A stretch of DNA of 64,000 nucleotides from Bacteroides bouchesdurhonensis (GTDB lineage: Bacteria; Bacteroidota; Bacteroidia; Bacteroidales; Bacteroidaceae): positions 2,146,476 through 2,210,475 of the forward strand of contig NZ_LT707006.1 of NCBI RefSeq assembly GCF_900155865.1, in the 5' to 3' direction. A program made the position numbers and the translations under genes. The notes beneath the pieces were generated by a model, which was not told the DNA's origin, made no database searches, and saw nothing but the letters and a program-made list of their open reading frames with translations. Of this stretch, positions 53,765 through 62,591 are shown piece after piece; positions within the stretch are counted from its first letter, which is position 1, and each line of letters opens with the position of its first letter.

Positions 53765-55708
53765 ATGAAGGCACACCTCTTTATTTTGTTTTTTTTATTG
53801 GGAATAAATCCTGTCCCATATTTGTTTTTACCGGACTTGTTGGCACAGTCAAACATTGTTAAGGCGGTTGCTGGCGATTTACTGATTGATGGAAATCCTT
53901 CTTCAGTCAAGATAGGGGATTATATGGGAGAGAAGATTAATGCTTGTATTAATAAGCGGGTAATGGGGCAGGATGTACATCATCTTATAACTCCTTTTTA
54001 TCATAAGACGGAAACGTATCGTTGGCAAAGTGAGTTCTTAGGTAAATGGTTGTTAGGAGCTGTCCTGTCATACAGATATACTCAAAATCCGGTATTATTG
54101 GATTCTATTCAAAAAGGGGTGACAGGTTTGATTGAATCACAATCTTCGGATGGTTATATTGGCAATTATTCTCCGGATGCACAGCTCCAACAATGGGATA
54201 TTTGGGGACGAAAATACTCCATGCTGGGACTGCTGGCTTATTATGATTTAACCGGAGATAAAAAAGTACTTTCTGCATGTAAGAAAGCTGCGGATCACTT
54301 GATGACTCAAGTGGGACCGGATAAGGTTGATATTGTATCTACAGGTAATTATTATGGAATGGCTAGCTGTAGTGTATTGGAGCCTATCGTTTTCTTATAT
54401 CGCAGAACGGGGGATGTACGATATCTTGAATTTGCAAAGTATATTGTAGGGCAGTGGGAGACAGCTACCGGTCCTAAGTTAATTAGCAAAGCGATGGAAG
54501 GGATTCCGGTTGGAGACAGATTTCCGCATCCTTCTTCTATGAATGAGACTTGGTTCGGTACAAAAAACGGTCAGAAAGCTTATGAGATGATGTCTTGTTA
54601 TGAGGGATTGCTCGAAATTTATAAACTGACAAATGATTCTTTGTATTTGAATGCTGTAGAGAAAACAGTCAGAAGTATTGCGGATACGGAAATAAATATA
54701 GCGGGATCGGGAAGTGCGTTTGAATGTTGGTATCATGGGAAAAATCTTCAAACAATTCCGACCTATCATACAATGGAAACTTGTGTGACAATGACGTGGA
54801 TGAAACTATGCCAGACGTTGTTGAGATTGACTGGAAATCCGTATTATGCCGACCAAATGGAAATTACGGCTTATAATTCGTTGCTTGCTTCGATGAAAAG
54901 TGATGCTTCGCAAATAGCAAAGTATAGCCCTCTTGAAGGTCAGCGGCACCCCGGAGAAGAGCAATGTGGGATGCATATAAACTGTTGTAATGCGAATGGT
55001 CCACGGGCTTTTGCGCTTTTGCCTCAATTTGCTTTCATGCAATCTTCTGATAGAAAAGCGATTTTTGTAAATCTATACACAGATTCAAATGCGGAAATTC
55101 TTTTGGCTTCCAATAAAAAGGTAAGGGTCGTTCAGGAAACAAATTATCCTCAGGAAGGAGAAACTTGCATAAAAATCGATTCAGATAAACCCGAAACATT
55201 TTCTGTGGCTTTGCGTATACCTTCTTGGAGCAAGAAGAATGCTATAAAAGTAAACGAGCAGGAAATGAGTGATATAGTTCCGGGAACTTACTATAAAATT
55301 ACCCGCAGGTGGGAAAAAGGAGATGTGATCACTCTAAACCTTGATGTGAGAGGAAGGCTGATTCGTCAGGATAATCATGTTGCTATTGTTAAAGGGCCTG
55401 TTGTATTGGCACGTGACAGTCGCTTCGGTGATGGTTTTGTAGATCAAACGGCACAGGTCGTAGTTCATGAGGGAAATTATGTAGACTTAATTCCTGTGGA
55501 GGTAAAGAAGGATTGGAACTGGATGTCATATACAGTACCACTTGTTCTGGGAACAGATCTTGAGGGAGAAGGTAAACAACCTAAGCAAGTTCATTTTTGT
55601 GATTTTGCTTCAGCTGGAAATACTTGGTCAGGGGATATTCGTTATCGAGTATGGATACCGGAAACCTTGAATGTGATGAATAGAGCCTATGTTCCGTATA
55701 ATAAGTAG
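53765..55708 (+). CDS. GH127-like (DUF1680) glycoside hydrolase
   Basis: 647 aa from the ATG at 53765; the frame extends back to a TTG at 53699, but MKAHLFILFFLLG opens a proper signal peptide ending near LLAQS. An (alpha/alpha)6-barrel of the beta-L-arabinofuranosidase type: the E-T-C motif in HTMETCVTM and INCCNANGPR provide the glutamate and cysteines that bind zinc, one of the latter acting as nucleophile in GH127. C-terminal beta domains. Acts on arabinose-containing glycans, exact linkage unknown. It stands alone, without susC/susD or regulator, so it is not in a typical polysaccharide utilization locus. Confidence 0.82.
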   Translation: MKAHLFILFFLLGINPVPYLFLPDLLAQSNIVKAVAGDLLIDGNPSSVKIGDYMGEKINACINKRVMGQDVHHLITPFYHKTETYRWQSEFLGKWLLGAVLSYRYTQNPVLLDSIQKGVTGLIESQSSDGYIGNYSPDAQLQQWDIWGRKYSMLGLLAYYDLTGDKKVLSACKKAADHLMTQVGPDKVDIVSTGNYYGMASCSVLEPIVFLYRRTGDVRYLEFAKYIVGQWETATGPKLISKAMEGIPVGDRFPHPSSMNETWFGTKNGQKAYEMMSCYEGLLEIYKLTNDSLYLNAVEKTVRSIADTEINIAGSGSAFECWYHGKNLQTIPTYHTMETCVTMTWMKLCQTLLRLTGNPYYADQMEITAYNSLLASMKSDASQIAKYSPLEGQRHPGEEQCGMHINCCNANGPRAFALLPQFAFMQSSDRKAIFVNLYTDSNAEILLASNKKVRVVQETNYPQEGETCIKIDSDKPETFSVALRIPSWSKKNAIKVNEQEMSDIVPGTYYKITRRWEKGDVITLNLDVRGRLIRQDNHVAIVKGPVVLARDSRFGDGFVDQTAQVVVHEGNYVDLIPVEVKKDWNWMSYTVPLVLGTDLEGEGKQPKQVHFCDFASAGNTWSGDIRYRVWIPETLNVMNRAYVPYNK

Positions 55709-55747
55709 TAGGATGTTACTTCCGGAAAGAATACTTGTAATTTGAAG

Positions 55748-56117
55748 AAAAAGCAGTTAGCCTATAAGCCGAGTTCTGTACCTTATATAAATTAAGGTGT
55801 CTGTCATTTATCTGAGTGACGTGTCACCACGCCACTTTAGCGGTCTACCCTCCGACATGGAGCGAGCAGCTCTCATAACGCCGGTTTACATGACCTTACA
55901 ACTCCTAAGACGTACAGCCCGACATGTTGCCATGCGGCTGGTGGGCTCTTACTCCACCTTCTCACCCTTACCTCTTCCCGAAAGAAGCGGCGGTTATTTT
56001 CTTCTACGTTACTCTACCCTCACGGACAGCTTTCTGTTAGGAAGTAGGATGCTCTTTGTTGCCCGGACTTTCCTCCTGTACGAAACGTACACGCGACAAA
56101 CCGGCTAACTGCTTTAG
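55748..56117 (-). ncRNA. rnpB: RNase P RNA (bacterial class A)
   Basis: The minus strand has the universal core GAGGAAAGTCCGGGC near the 5' end (plus-strand complement at about 56061-56075) and ends with ACAGAACTCGGCTTATAGGC. The two ends pair as P1 (AAGCAGTTAGCC with GGCTAACTGCTT). About 370 nt. Its own promoter lies at 56122-56154. Catalytic RNA for tRNA 5' maturation. Boundaries good to a few bases. Confidence 0.95.
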
Positions 56118-56121
56118 GTTG

Positions 56122-56154
56122 CAAAAATACGTCATTTATTTTGTTTTAGCCAAA
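56122..56154 (-). promoter_or_regulatory. Promoter of rnpB
   Basis: On the minus strand TTTG (56151-56154), 21 bases, TATTTTTG (56122-56129), a full consensus match directly before the RNA 5' end. Confidence 0.75.
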
Positions 56155-56181
56155 GAATGTGAGATAAATAGAAATAATTTC

Positions 56182-56189
56182 TACCTTTG
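56182..56189 (+). promoter_or_regulatory. Promoter -7 box of the NlpC/P60 gene
   Basis: TACCTTTG, exact TAnnTTTG. It lies only 11 bp before ATG 56200 and 23 bp before ATG 56212, which favours the second start. Confidence 0.5.
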
Positions 56190-56199
56190 CTTTCATTAA

Positions 56200-57192
56200 A
56201 TGATTGATTCAATGAGGAAAATAATATTTTTATTTGGTTGTTTATTGGCATTTATGACAACGGAATTGGAAGCTCAGGAGATACGGTCTATATCAGCGGA
56301 TTCAGCTTATGGAGTAGTGCGTATTTCTGTTTGCAATTTACGTGAGGAAGGTGAATTTACGTCGGGAATGAGTACACAGGCCTTGTTGGGAATGCCGGTA
56401 AAAGTACGGCAATATACAGGATGGTATGAGATTCAAACGCCGGATGATTATACCGGATGGGTGCATCGTATGGTGATTACTCCTATGTCTAAAGAGAAAT
56501 ATGATAGGTGGAATCGTGCGGAAAAGGTGGTGGTGACTTCTCATTATGGTTTTGCATATGAGAAGCCGAATGAACATTCGCAGGTTGTTTCGGATGTAGT
56601 GGCAGGAAATCGTTTGAAGTGGGAGGGAAACAAAGGACATTTTTATAAAGTTTCTTATCCGGACGGGCGGCAGGCTTATTTGCCTAAATCTATTTCAAAG
56701 CGTGAATCAGAATGGAGGGCTTCTTTAAAACAGGATGTGGAAAGTATTATTCAAACTGCTTATTCGATGATGGGGATTCCATATCTGTGGGCAGGAACTT
56801 CTTCGAAGGGAGTGGATTGCAGTGGAATGGTACGTACTGTTCTTTTTATGCATGATATTATTATTCCCCGGGATGCGTCGCAACAAGCGTATGTGGGAGA
56901 ACGTATCGAGATTGATTCTGATTTTACGAATGTGCAAAGAGGAGATTTAGTCTTTTTCGGTCGGAAGGCTACGGCAGATCGTAAGGAAGGTGTCTCTCAC
57001 GTGGGTATTTATCTTGGAAATAGGAAGTTTATTCATGCTTTAGGAGATGTGCATATTAATAGTTTTGATCCTAAAGATAGTGACTATGACGAGTTCAATA
57101 CAGGAAGATTGCTTTTTGCAGTTCGTTTCTTACCTTATATAAATAAGGAAAAAGGAATGAATACGACAGATCACAATCCTTATTATAACTGA
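56200..57192 (+). CDS. Secreted NlpC/P60 (C40) peptidase with SH3 domains
   Basis: 330 aa (326 if it starts at 56212, MRKIIFLFGCLLAF, which suits the promoter better). Signal peptide to about residue 26, two bacterial SH3-like domains (about 30-165; GWYEIQTPDDYTGWVHR), then the NlpC/P60 domain with C207 (GVDCSGM), H267 (SHVGIYLG) and H279 (FIHALGD). Such enzymes cut the D-Glu-gamma-DAP bond of murein peptides that begin with free L-Ala. The dipeptide epimerase 91 bp downstream would take the released L-Ala-D-Glu: a recycling pair. Confidence 0.93.
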   Translation: MIDSMRKIIFLFGCLLAFMTTELEAQEIRSISADSAYGVVRISVCNLREEGEFTSGMSTQALLGMPVKVRQYTGWYEIQTPDDYTGWVHRMVITPMSKEKYDRWNRAEKVVVTSHYGFAYEKPNEHSQVVSDVVAGNRLKWEGNKGHFYKVSYPDGRQAYLPKSISKRESEWRASLKQDVESIIQTAYSMMGIPYLWAGTSSKGVDCSGMVRTVLFMHDIIIPRDASQQAYVGERIEIDSDFTNVQRGDLVFFGRKATADRKEGVSHVGIYLGNRKFIHALGDVHINSFDPKDSDYDEFNTGRLLFAVRFLPYINKEKGMNTTDHNPYYN

Positions 57193-57283
57193 ATAATGGA
57201 AAATTGGATGATGGATCGATGAGGTGATTGTACATATTCGTAGTCCATTTTCTGATATTCGTTCTTAATGCTCTATTGATGGT

Positions 57284-58435
57284 ATGAAAAATAGAAGAGA
57301 TTTTTTGAAAACTGCAGCTTTGGTTACTTTAGGTTCCGGACTATTTGTGCGTCAGGCATTGGCTGGAAAGTCGGTTCCTTCTACCTTTAATATTAATAGG
57401 AAAGGAATAGGGGGAAAAATGAAAATGACCTTTTTTCCATATGAGTTGAAATTGAGGCATGTATTCACAGTAGCTACTTATTCGCGAACTACTACGCCGG
57501 ACGTGCAGGTCGAAATAGAATATGAAGGGGTAATAGGATACGGAGAAGCTTCTATGCCTCCTTATCTGGGACAGACGGTAGAGTCGGTTATGAGCTTTCT
57601 AAAGAAAGTGGATTTGGAACAGTTCAACGATCCGTTTCAGTTAGAAGACATTTTGTCATACATTGATAGCTTGTCCCCAGGTGATACAGCTGCCAAAGCG
57701 GCGGTGGATATCGCTCTTCATGATCTGGTAGGAAAACTGCTGGGAGCTCCTTGGTATAAAATATGGGGACTGAATAAAGAAAAAGCACCTTCTACTACTT
57801 ATACGATTGGCATTGATACACCGGATGTGGTGCGTGCGAAAACAAAAGAGTGTGCAGATCTGTTTAATATATTAAAGGTGAAACTGGGGCGGGATAATGA
57901 TAAGGAAATGATAGAAACCATTCGTTCTGTGACTGATCTTCCGATAGCAATAGATGCAAATCAGGGATGGAAAGACCGCCAATATGCACTTGATATGATT
58001 CATTGGTTGAAAGAGAAAGGGATTGTGATGATAGAACAACCTATGCCGAAGGAGCAATTGGATGACATAGCTTGGGTGACGCAGCATAGTCCGTTGCCTG
58101 TGTTTGCTGATGAGTCGTTGCAACGGTTGGGAGATGTCGCAGCTTTGAAAGGTGCATTTACAGGGATTAATATAAAGTTGATGAAATGTGCAGGAATGCG
58201 GGAAGCCTGGAAGATGGTAACTTTGGCACACGCACTTGGGATGCGGGTAATGGTGGGGTGTATGACAGAAACGTCATGTGCTATATCTGCAGCAGCGCAA
58301 TTTTCTCCATTGGTTGATTTTGCTGATCTGGATGGCAATCTGCTTATCTCTAATGACCGCTTCAAAGGTGTTGAGGTAGTAAAAGGGAAGATTACCTTGA
58401 ATGATTTGCCGGGGATCGGAGTTGTCAGACTCTAG
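57284..58435 (+). CDS. Tat-exported L-Ala-D/L-Glu (dipeptide) epimerase
   Basis: 383 aa, enolase superfamily, muconate-lactonizing subgroup. N-terminus RRDFLKTAALV with hydrophobic stretch and QALAG is a twin-arginine signal, so the enzyme works outside the cytosol. Catalytic K200 (ILKVK, K198-x-K200) and K298 (NIKLM); metal ligands D224 (IDANQGW), E251 (IEQPMP) and D276 (FADES). Epimerises L-Ala-D-Glu from murein. An orthologue from B. thetaiotaomicron has been characterised as a dipeptide epimerase (memory). It follows the NlpC/P60 gene. Confidence 0.9.
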   Translation: MKNRRDFLKTAALVTLGSGLFVRQALAGKSVPSTFNINRKGIGGKMKMTFFPYELKLRHVFTVATYSRTTTPDVQVEIEYEGVIGYGEASMPPYLGQTVESVMSFLKKVDLEQFNDPFQLEDILSYIDSLSPGDTAAKAAVDIALHDLVGKLLGAPWYKIWGLNKEKAPSTTYTIGIDTPDVVRAKTKECADLFNILKVKLGRDNDKEMIETIRSVTDLPIAIDANQGWKDRQYALDMIHWLKEKGIVMIEQPMPKEQLDDIAWVTQHSPLPVFADESLQRLGDVAALKGAFTGINIKLMKCAGMREAWKMVTLAHALGMRVMVGCMTETSCAISAAAQFSPLVDFADLDGNLLISNDRFKGVEVVKGKITLNDLPGIGVVRL

Positions 58436-58486
58436 TCTTACGGAATGAATGTCAGAGTGTTAAAGATGGCTGTCATACAATGAATG

Positions 58487-58494
58487 TAAATTTG
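58487..58494 (+). promoter_or_regulatory. Candidate promoter box of htrA
   Basis: TAAATTTG, exact TAnnTTTG, 161 bp before the ATG, giving a long leader that includes the inverted repeat TTTTAAC/GTTAAAA (58595-58601 with 58611-58617), a possible operator. Confidence 0.4.
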
Positions 58495-58654
58495 TCAGGT
58501 GTTGTCGTTAAGTGCTGTTAAGCTCTAAATATTCTCTGTTAAAAGAGGACAAAAAAGAGTGACAAGTGAAATAAGTGAACGGAATTTGTTATTATTTTAA
58601 CGTCGTAAAAGTTAAAACAATATCGAATATTAACATTTAAAAGATTTATAAATC

Positions 58655-60199
58655 ATGAAACAGACAACAAAAAACATTCTGGGAGTAGGAGCAATTGTTC
58701 TTTTTAGCTCAGGAGTTGCAGGATTGACAACTTATAAATTGTTGCAATCCAACGATTCTGCGAAAGAAACCTCATTTAATGAGATTTTTCAGCAGAATCC
58801 TAATGTGAAATTGGCTGCTTTTGATGCAATTAATGCTCAGCCCGTTGATCTGACACAAGCTGCAGAAAATTCACTTCATGCTGTCGTACATATAAGATCT
58901 ACTCAAGAAGCTAAAACGCAAACAGTAGACGTGCGTGATCCTTTTGCTGAAATATTTGGGGATATATTTGGTGGCGGTGGAAGACAGCAGCGTCAGATAC
59001 AATCTCAGCCTCGTGTAGGATTTGGTTCCGGAGTCATTATTTCCAAAGACGGATATATCGTAACGAATAATCATGTAATTGAAGGAGCTGATGAAATTAT
59101 CGTGAAGTTGAATGATAACCGTGAGTATAAAGGACGGATCATTGGTACCGATCCAAGTACTGACCTTGCATTGGTAAAAGTGGAAGGTGATGATCTGCCT
59201 ACGATTCCGGTAGGCGATTCTGAGGCACTGAAAGTAGGAGAGTGGGTATTGGCAGTAGGTAATCCATTCAATCTTAACTCTACTGTAACTGCCGGTATCG
59301 TAAGTGCAAAGGCTCGTTCATTAGGAGTATATAATAAGGGTATTGAATCATTTATTCAAACGGATGCTGCTATCAATCAAGGTAATAGTGGTGGTGCTTT
59401 GGTTAATGCCAAAGGTGAATTGGTGGGTATTAACTCAGTCCTTTCTTCACCAACTGGGGCCTATGCCGGATACGGTTTTGCTATTCCAACCAGCATTATG
59501 ACGAAAGTTATTGCTGACTTGAAACAATATGGAACTGTACAACGTGCATTGCTTGGTATTAGTGGTTCTCCTATCGGTAGCAGTTTGATGGACGATAAAC
59601 AGCCGATTGATAAATCCGGTAAGACGCTGGGTGATAAAGCTAAAGAACTAGGTGTAGTTGAAGGTGTATGGGTTAGAGAGATCGTTGATGGTGGTTCTGC
59701 TGCCGGAGCTGACATAAAAGTAGATGACGTGATTATCGGTCTGGACAATAAGAAGGTGAAGAATATGGCTGACTTGCAGGAAGCTATTGCTAAACATCGT
59801 CCGGGTGATAAAGTAAGTGTGAAGTTGATTCGTGACAAGAAAGAAAAATCTGTTGATGTTACTTTGAAGAATGAACAGGGTACTACTAAGATAGTAAAAG
59901 AGGCTGGAATGGAAATTCTAGGTGCTGCTTTCAAAGAATTACCGGATGATTTGAAAAAACAATTGAACTTGGGTTATGGTCTGCAAGTAACGGGAGTTTC
60001 TTCTGGTAAGATGGATGATGCCGGAGTGCGTAAAGGTTTCATTATTCTGAAAGCAAACGATCAACCGATGCGTAAAGTCAGTGATTTGGAAGAAGTAATG
60101 AAAGCTGCTGTGAAGTCTCCAAATCAGGTATTGTTCCTGACTGGTGTGTTCCCTTCTGGTAAACGTGGATATTTTGCTGTAGATTTGACACAAGAATAG
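58655..60199 (+). CDS. htrA: Do/HtrA-family periplasmic serine protease
   Basis: 514 aa. N-terminal membrane/signal segment (about 8-28), trypsin-like domain with complete triad H140 (TNNHVIEG), D170 (STDLALVKV) and S245 (GNSGGAL), then two PDZ domains (from about 310 and 420). The Q-linker GGGGRQQRQIQSQPR corresponds to the LA loop. Quality-control protease/chaperone of the periplasm. A terminator follows, then rpoD. Confidence 0.96.
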   Translation: MKQTTKNILGVGAIVLFSSGVAGLTTYKLLQSNDSAKETSFNEIFQQNPNVKLAAFDAINAQPVDLTQAAENSLHAVVHIRSTQEAKTQTVDVRDPFAEIFGDIFGGGGRQQRQIQSQPRVGFGSGVIISKDGYIVTNNHVIEGADEIIVKLNDNREYKGRIIGTDPSTDLALVKVEGDDLPTIPVGDSEALKVGEWVLAVGNPFNLNSTVTAGIVSAKARSLGVYNKGIESFIQTDAAINQGNSGGALVNAKGELVGINSVLSSPTGAYAGYGFAIPTSIMTKVIADLKQYGTVQRALLGISGSPIGSSLMDDKQPIDKSGKTLGDKAKELGVVEGVWVREIVDGGSAAGADIKVDDVIIGLDNKKVKNMADLQEAIAKHRPGDKVSVKLIRDKKEKSVDVTLKNEQGTTKIVKEAGMEILGAAFKELPDDLKKQLNLGYGLQVTGVSSGKMDDAGVRKGFIILKANDQPMRKVSDLEEVMKAAVKSPNQVLFLTGVFPSGKRGYFAVDLTQE

Positions 60200-60244
60200 T
60201 TTTCAGTTAGGTAATAAGATTGTAAGATAAGCTAATGAATTAGA

Positions 60245-60286
60245 AAAAAGGATGTCGGCAATCAACCTGCTGACATCCTTTTTGTT
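60245..60286 (+). terminator. Terminator after htrA
   Basis: Stem AAAAAGGATGTC/GACATCCTTTTT (60245-60256 with 60272-60283), extended inward with one G-U pair to 60260/60268, followed by T-rich sequence. Confidence 0.9.
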
Positions 60287-60323
60287 TTAATGGTTGAAAA
60301 ATATAGTGAAAAAGTTGCGAAAA

Positions 60324-60357
60324 TTTGCTTATTAACAAATAAATTGTCGTAACTTTG
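60324..60357 (+). promoter_or_regulatory. Promoter of rpoD
   Basis: TTTG (60324-60327), 22 bases, TAACTTTG (60350-60357): matches the consensus read by the encoded sigma factor itself; start codon 24 bp downstream. Confidence 0.75.
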
Positions 60358-60380
60358 CCCACCAAATCTGTTTTTAAGGA

Positions 60381-61241
60381 ATGAGACAACTAAAGATTAC
60401 CAAAAGTATCACTAACAGAGAGAGTGCTTCTCTTGACAAGTATTTGCAGGAAATCGGTCGTGAAGACCTTATTACTGTAGAAGAAGAGGTAGAACTCGCT
60501 CAGCGCATTCGTAAGGGTGACCGTGTGGCGTTGGAGAAATTGACACGTGCCAATCTTCGTTTCGTCGTATCTGTAGCTAAGCAGTACCAGAACCAAGGTT
60601 TGAGTTTGCCTGACTTAATTAATGAGGGCAATTTAGGACTGATCAAAGCTGCCGAAAAGTTTGATGAAACACGTGGATTTAAATTTATCAGTTATGCTGT
60701 ATGGTGGATTCGCCAATCTATTCTTCAAGCATTGGCAGAACAGTCACGTATCGTCCGTCTTCCTTTGAACCAAGTGGGCTCGCTTAATAAAATTAGCAAA
60801 GCCTTCTCTAAGTTCGAACAGGAAAATGAACGGCGTCCGTCTCCAGAAGAATTGGCAGATGAATTGGAAATTCCGGTTGATAAAATCTCTGATACATTGA
60901 AAGTATCCGGCCGTCATATTTCGGTGGACGCACCTTTTGTGGAAGGAGAGGATAACAGCTTGCTGGATGTGCTGGTAAACGATGATTCGCCTATGGCGGA
61001 CCGTTCTCTTGTTAATGAGTCTCTTGCGAGGGAAATTGATAGAGCTCTTTCTACGTTAACCGATAGGGAAAAAGAAATCATTCAGATGTTTTTCGGTATC
61101 GGACAACAAGAAATGACATTAGAAGAAATCGGCGATAAGTTTGGTCTCACACGTGAGCGCGTTCGTCAGATTAAAGAAAAAGCAATTAGAAGACTAAGAC
61201 AAAGTAATCGTAGTAAATTGCTCAAATCTTACTTGGGATAA
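60381..61241 (+). CDS. rpoD: Primary RNA polymerase sigma factor (short sigma-70)
   Basis: 286 aa. Region 1.2 ([14 protein letters not shown]), 2.1-2.4 ([17 protein letters not shown] to [17 protein letters not shown]), region 3 and 4.2 ([27 protein letters not shown]) are present; region 1.1 and the long non-conserved insert of E. coli RpoD are absent, as is normal for the Bacteroidetes housekeeping sigma. Region 2.4/4.2 differences underlie recognition of TTTG/TAnnTTTG promoters, found throughout this window. Single gene with own promoter and terminator. Confidence 0.97.
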   Translation: MRQLKITKSITNRESASLDKYLQEIGREDLITVEEEVELAQRIRKGDRVALEKLTRANLRFVVSVAKQYQNQGLSLPDLINEGNLGLIKAAEKFDETRGFKFISYAVWWIRQSILQALAEQSRIVRLPLNQVGSLNKISKAFSKFEQENERRPSPEELADELEIPVDKISDTLKVSGRHISVDAPFVEGEDNSLLDVLVNDDSPMADRSLVNESLAREIDRALSTLTDREKEIIQMFFGIGQQEMTLEEIGDKFGLTRERVRQIKEKAIRRLRQSNRSKLLKSYLG

Positions 61242-61278
61242 GTAAGAAATATCAGTTTCTAAAAAGAAAAAAGAATTT

Positions 61279-61330
61279 AAGCTGCATAAGTTGCATTCTT
61301 CGTTTGAAGAAGTACTTATGTGGCTTTTTT
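61279..61330 (+). terminator. Terminator after rpoD
   Basis: AAGCTGCATAAGT (61279-61291) pairs with ACTTATGTGGCTT (61314-61326) through two G-U pairs; inner TCTTC/GAAGA stem; T-run to 61330. Confidence 0.8.
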
Positions 61331-61335
61331 ATTTA

Positions 61336-61343
61336 TATCTTTG
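61336..61343 (+). promoter_or_regulatory. Promoter -7 box of the L,D-transpeptidase-like gene
   Basis: TATCTTTG, exact TAnnTTTG, 19 bp before ATG 61362. It lies inside the longer open frame from 61320 and so decides for the later start. Confidence 0.6.
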
Positions 61344-61361
61344 TCAGGATTATCTTATGCT

Positions 61362-61988
61362 ATGGATTTTATGAAGAATATAATGAGGCTTATTTTTGTT
61401 TTCTTGATTTTGGAAATTGGTTATGTGGCTTATGTGAAAGGTGCGGAACCTATATATGTATCGTCAGGAGTAGAACAACGCTTGAAAGAAAAGGCGGTTG
61501 AGGCTAAGATGTATTGTAAGGAAAAGGGTTTTGATCTCCATTATTGCTTCTTGGTGGATTTTAGTATTCATTCGGGTAAATATCGTTTTTTTATATGGGA
61601 TTTTAAAGGAGATTCAGTGAAATGTGCAAGTCTTTGCGCGCATGGGTATGGTATGAAAAGTACTATAGATAAGCCTGTTTATAGTAATGTGGAGGGAAGT
61701 CATTGCTCTTCTTTGGGAAAATATAAAGTTGGTTCACGGTCGTATAGTAAATGGGGTATAAATGTGCACTATAAGTTGCATGGACTGGAAAAGACAAATA
61801 GCAATGCCTTTAAACGTTATGTTGTGTTACATTCATATACTCCTGTGCCGGCTGAAGAAGTATATCCTTCCTATCTTGCTTTGGGGATAAGTGAAGGATG
61901 TCCTGTGATTTGCGATAGTGTGATGAAAGAGGCAGATAAGTTACTAAAGGTGGCAAAGAAACCTTTATTGTTATGGATATTTGAGTAG
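61362..61988 (+). CDS. Murein L,D-transpeptidase-like (YkuD_2-type) secreted protein
   Basis: 208 aa from the ATG at 61362; an earlier GTG (61320) lies in the rpoD terminator and upstream of the promoter box, so it is unlikely. Signal/anchor segment to about residue 28. Motifs NVHYKLHGLEKTNSNAFKRY, VVLHSY (histidine) and ISEGCPVI (candidate catalytic cysteine) match the murein L,D-transpeptidase catalytic-domain family. Would link or trim murein stem peptides in the periplasm. SNVEGSHCSSLGKYKVG is the conserved turn before the active site. Confidence 0.82.
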   Translation: MDFMKNIMRLIFVFLILEIGYVAYVKGAEPIYVSSGVEQRLKEKAVEAKMYCKEKGFDLHYCFLVDFSIHSGKYRFFIWDFKGDSVKCASLCAHGYGMKSTIDKPVYSNVEGSHCSSLGKYKVGSRSYSKWGINVHYKLHGLEKTNSNAFKRYVVLHSYTPVPAEEVYPSYLALGISEGCPVICDSVMKEADKLLKVAKKPLLLWIFE

Positions 61989-62035
61989 AAATGCTATTTC
62001 TTGTATATAAATAGAGGAAATTTCTTCTTTTTTGT

Positions 62036-62043
62036 TACCTTTG
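62036..62043 (+). promoter_or_regulatory. Promoter -7 box of the small secreted protein gene
   Basis: TACCTTTG, exact TAnnTTTG, 21 bp before ATG 62065. Confidence 0.55.
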
Positions 62044-62064
62044 TCACCATAAAAATTATAGAAT

Positions 62065-62466
62065 ATGAGATTTGTAAAAATACTATTTGCGGTAACAGTG
62101 GTGTTTGCTGTGTGCTCTGCCTTTTCAATGAAGAAAGATCATGGAAAATCTGTGTATGCATTTGGAGTGGGTGCATCATTTACAGATACGATTGTTTATT
62201 TTACTGAAATTCAAAAATTGGATAGTGTGAAACTTGGTAAGGATGGGTTTCTTCCTCATCGTGATCAGTATAGTTATCAATTAAAGAATTATCTGGAGTT
62301 TAATTCATTGCAACCGAACAGTACTTGCATGATCTATTTCTCAGATAATCTAAATAAGTTGGAAAAGGAAGCAAGCAAAATCCTGGGAAAATATCGAAAA
62401 TCTAAGAATGTGGTGGTACAGAAAATAGAGCTTGATAAGTTTAGTTTTAAAAAGCCTGAAGAATAA
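62065..62466 (+). CDS. Small secreted protein of unknown function
   Basis: 133 aa. Signal peptide MRFVKILFAVTVVFAVCSAF. The mature part has SVYAFGVGASFTDTIVYFTEIQKLDSVKLG region, a basic helix KLEKEASKILGKYRKSKN and the tail FSFKKPEE. I do not recognise the family; the TEIQ-x-L pattern and length recall small conserved Bacteroides periplasmic proteins. Its stop codon lies in the loop of a terminator hairpin whose right arm coincides with the left inverted repeat of the neighbouring IS. Confidence 0.7.
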   Translation: MRFVKILFAVTVVFAVCSAFSMKKDHGKSVYAFGVGASFTDTIVYFTEIQKLDSVKLGKDGFLPHRDQYSYQLKNYLEFNSLQPNSTCMIYFSDNLNKLEKEASKILGKYRKSKNVVVQKIELDKFSFKKPEE

Positions 62467-62478
62467 ACACGGCTTTTT
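62449..62478 (+). terminator. Terminator overlapping the stop codon and IS end
   Basis: AAAAAGCC (62449-62456) pairs with GGCTTTTT (62471-62478); the TAA stop (62464-62466) is in the loop, and the right arm lies within the 19-bp inverted repeat 62468-62486. Confidence 0.65.
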
Positions 62479-62591
62479 CATTTAAGTTTTGATTTAGGGG
62501 TACAATCCCCCTACCCATGCCAGTGCGGCATGGGCGGGTATCCCGTTGTTGGTAATCAATGCGTTACGAATATGTCAAATCTAAATTTTTC

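Noticed and set aside
55797..56108. 103-codon plus-strand frame
   Set aside because: Lies in the antisense of RNase P RNA, which is well supported by its core motif and P1 pairing.
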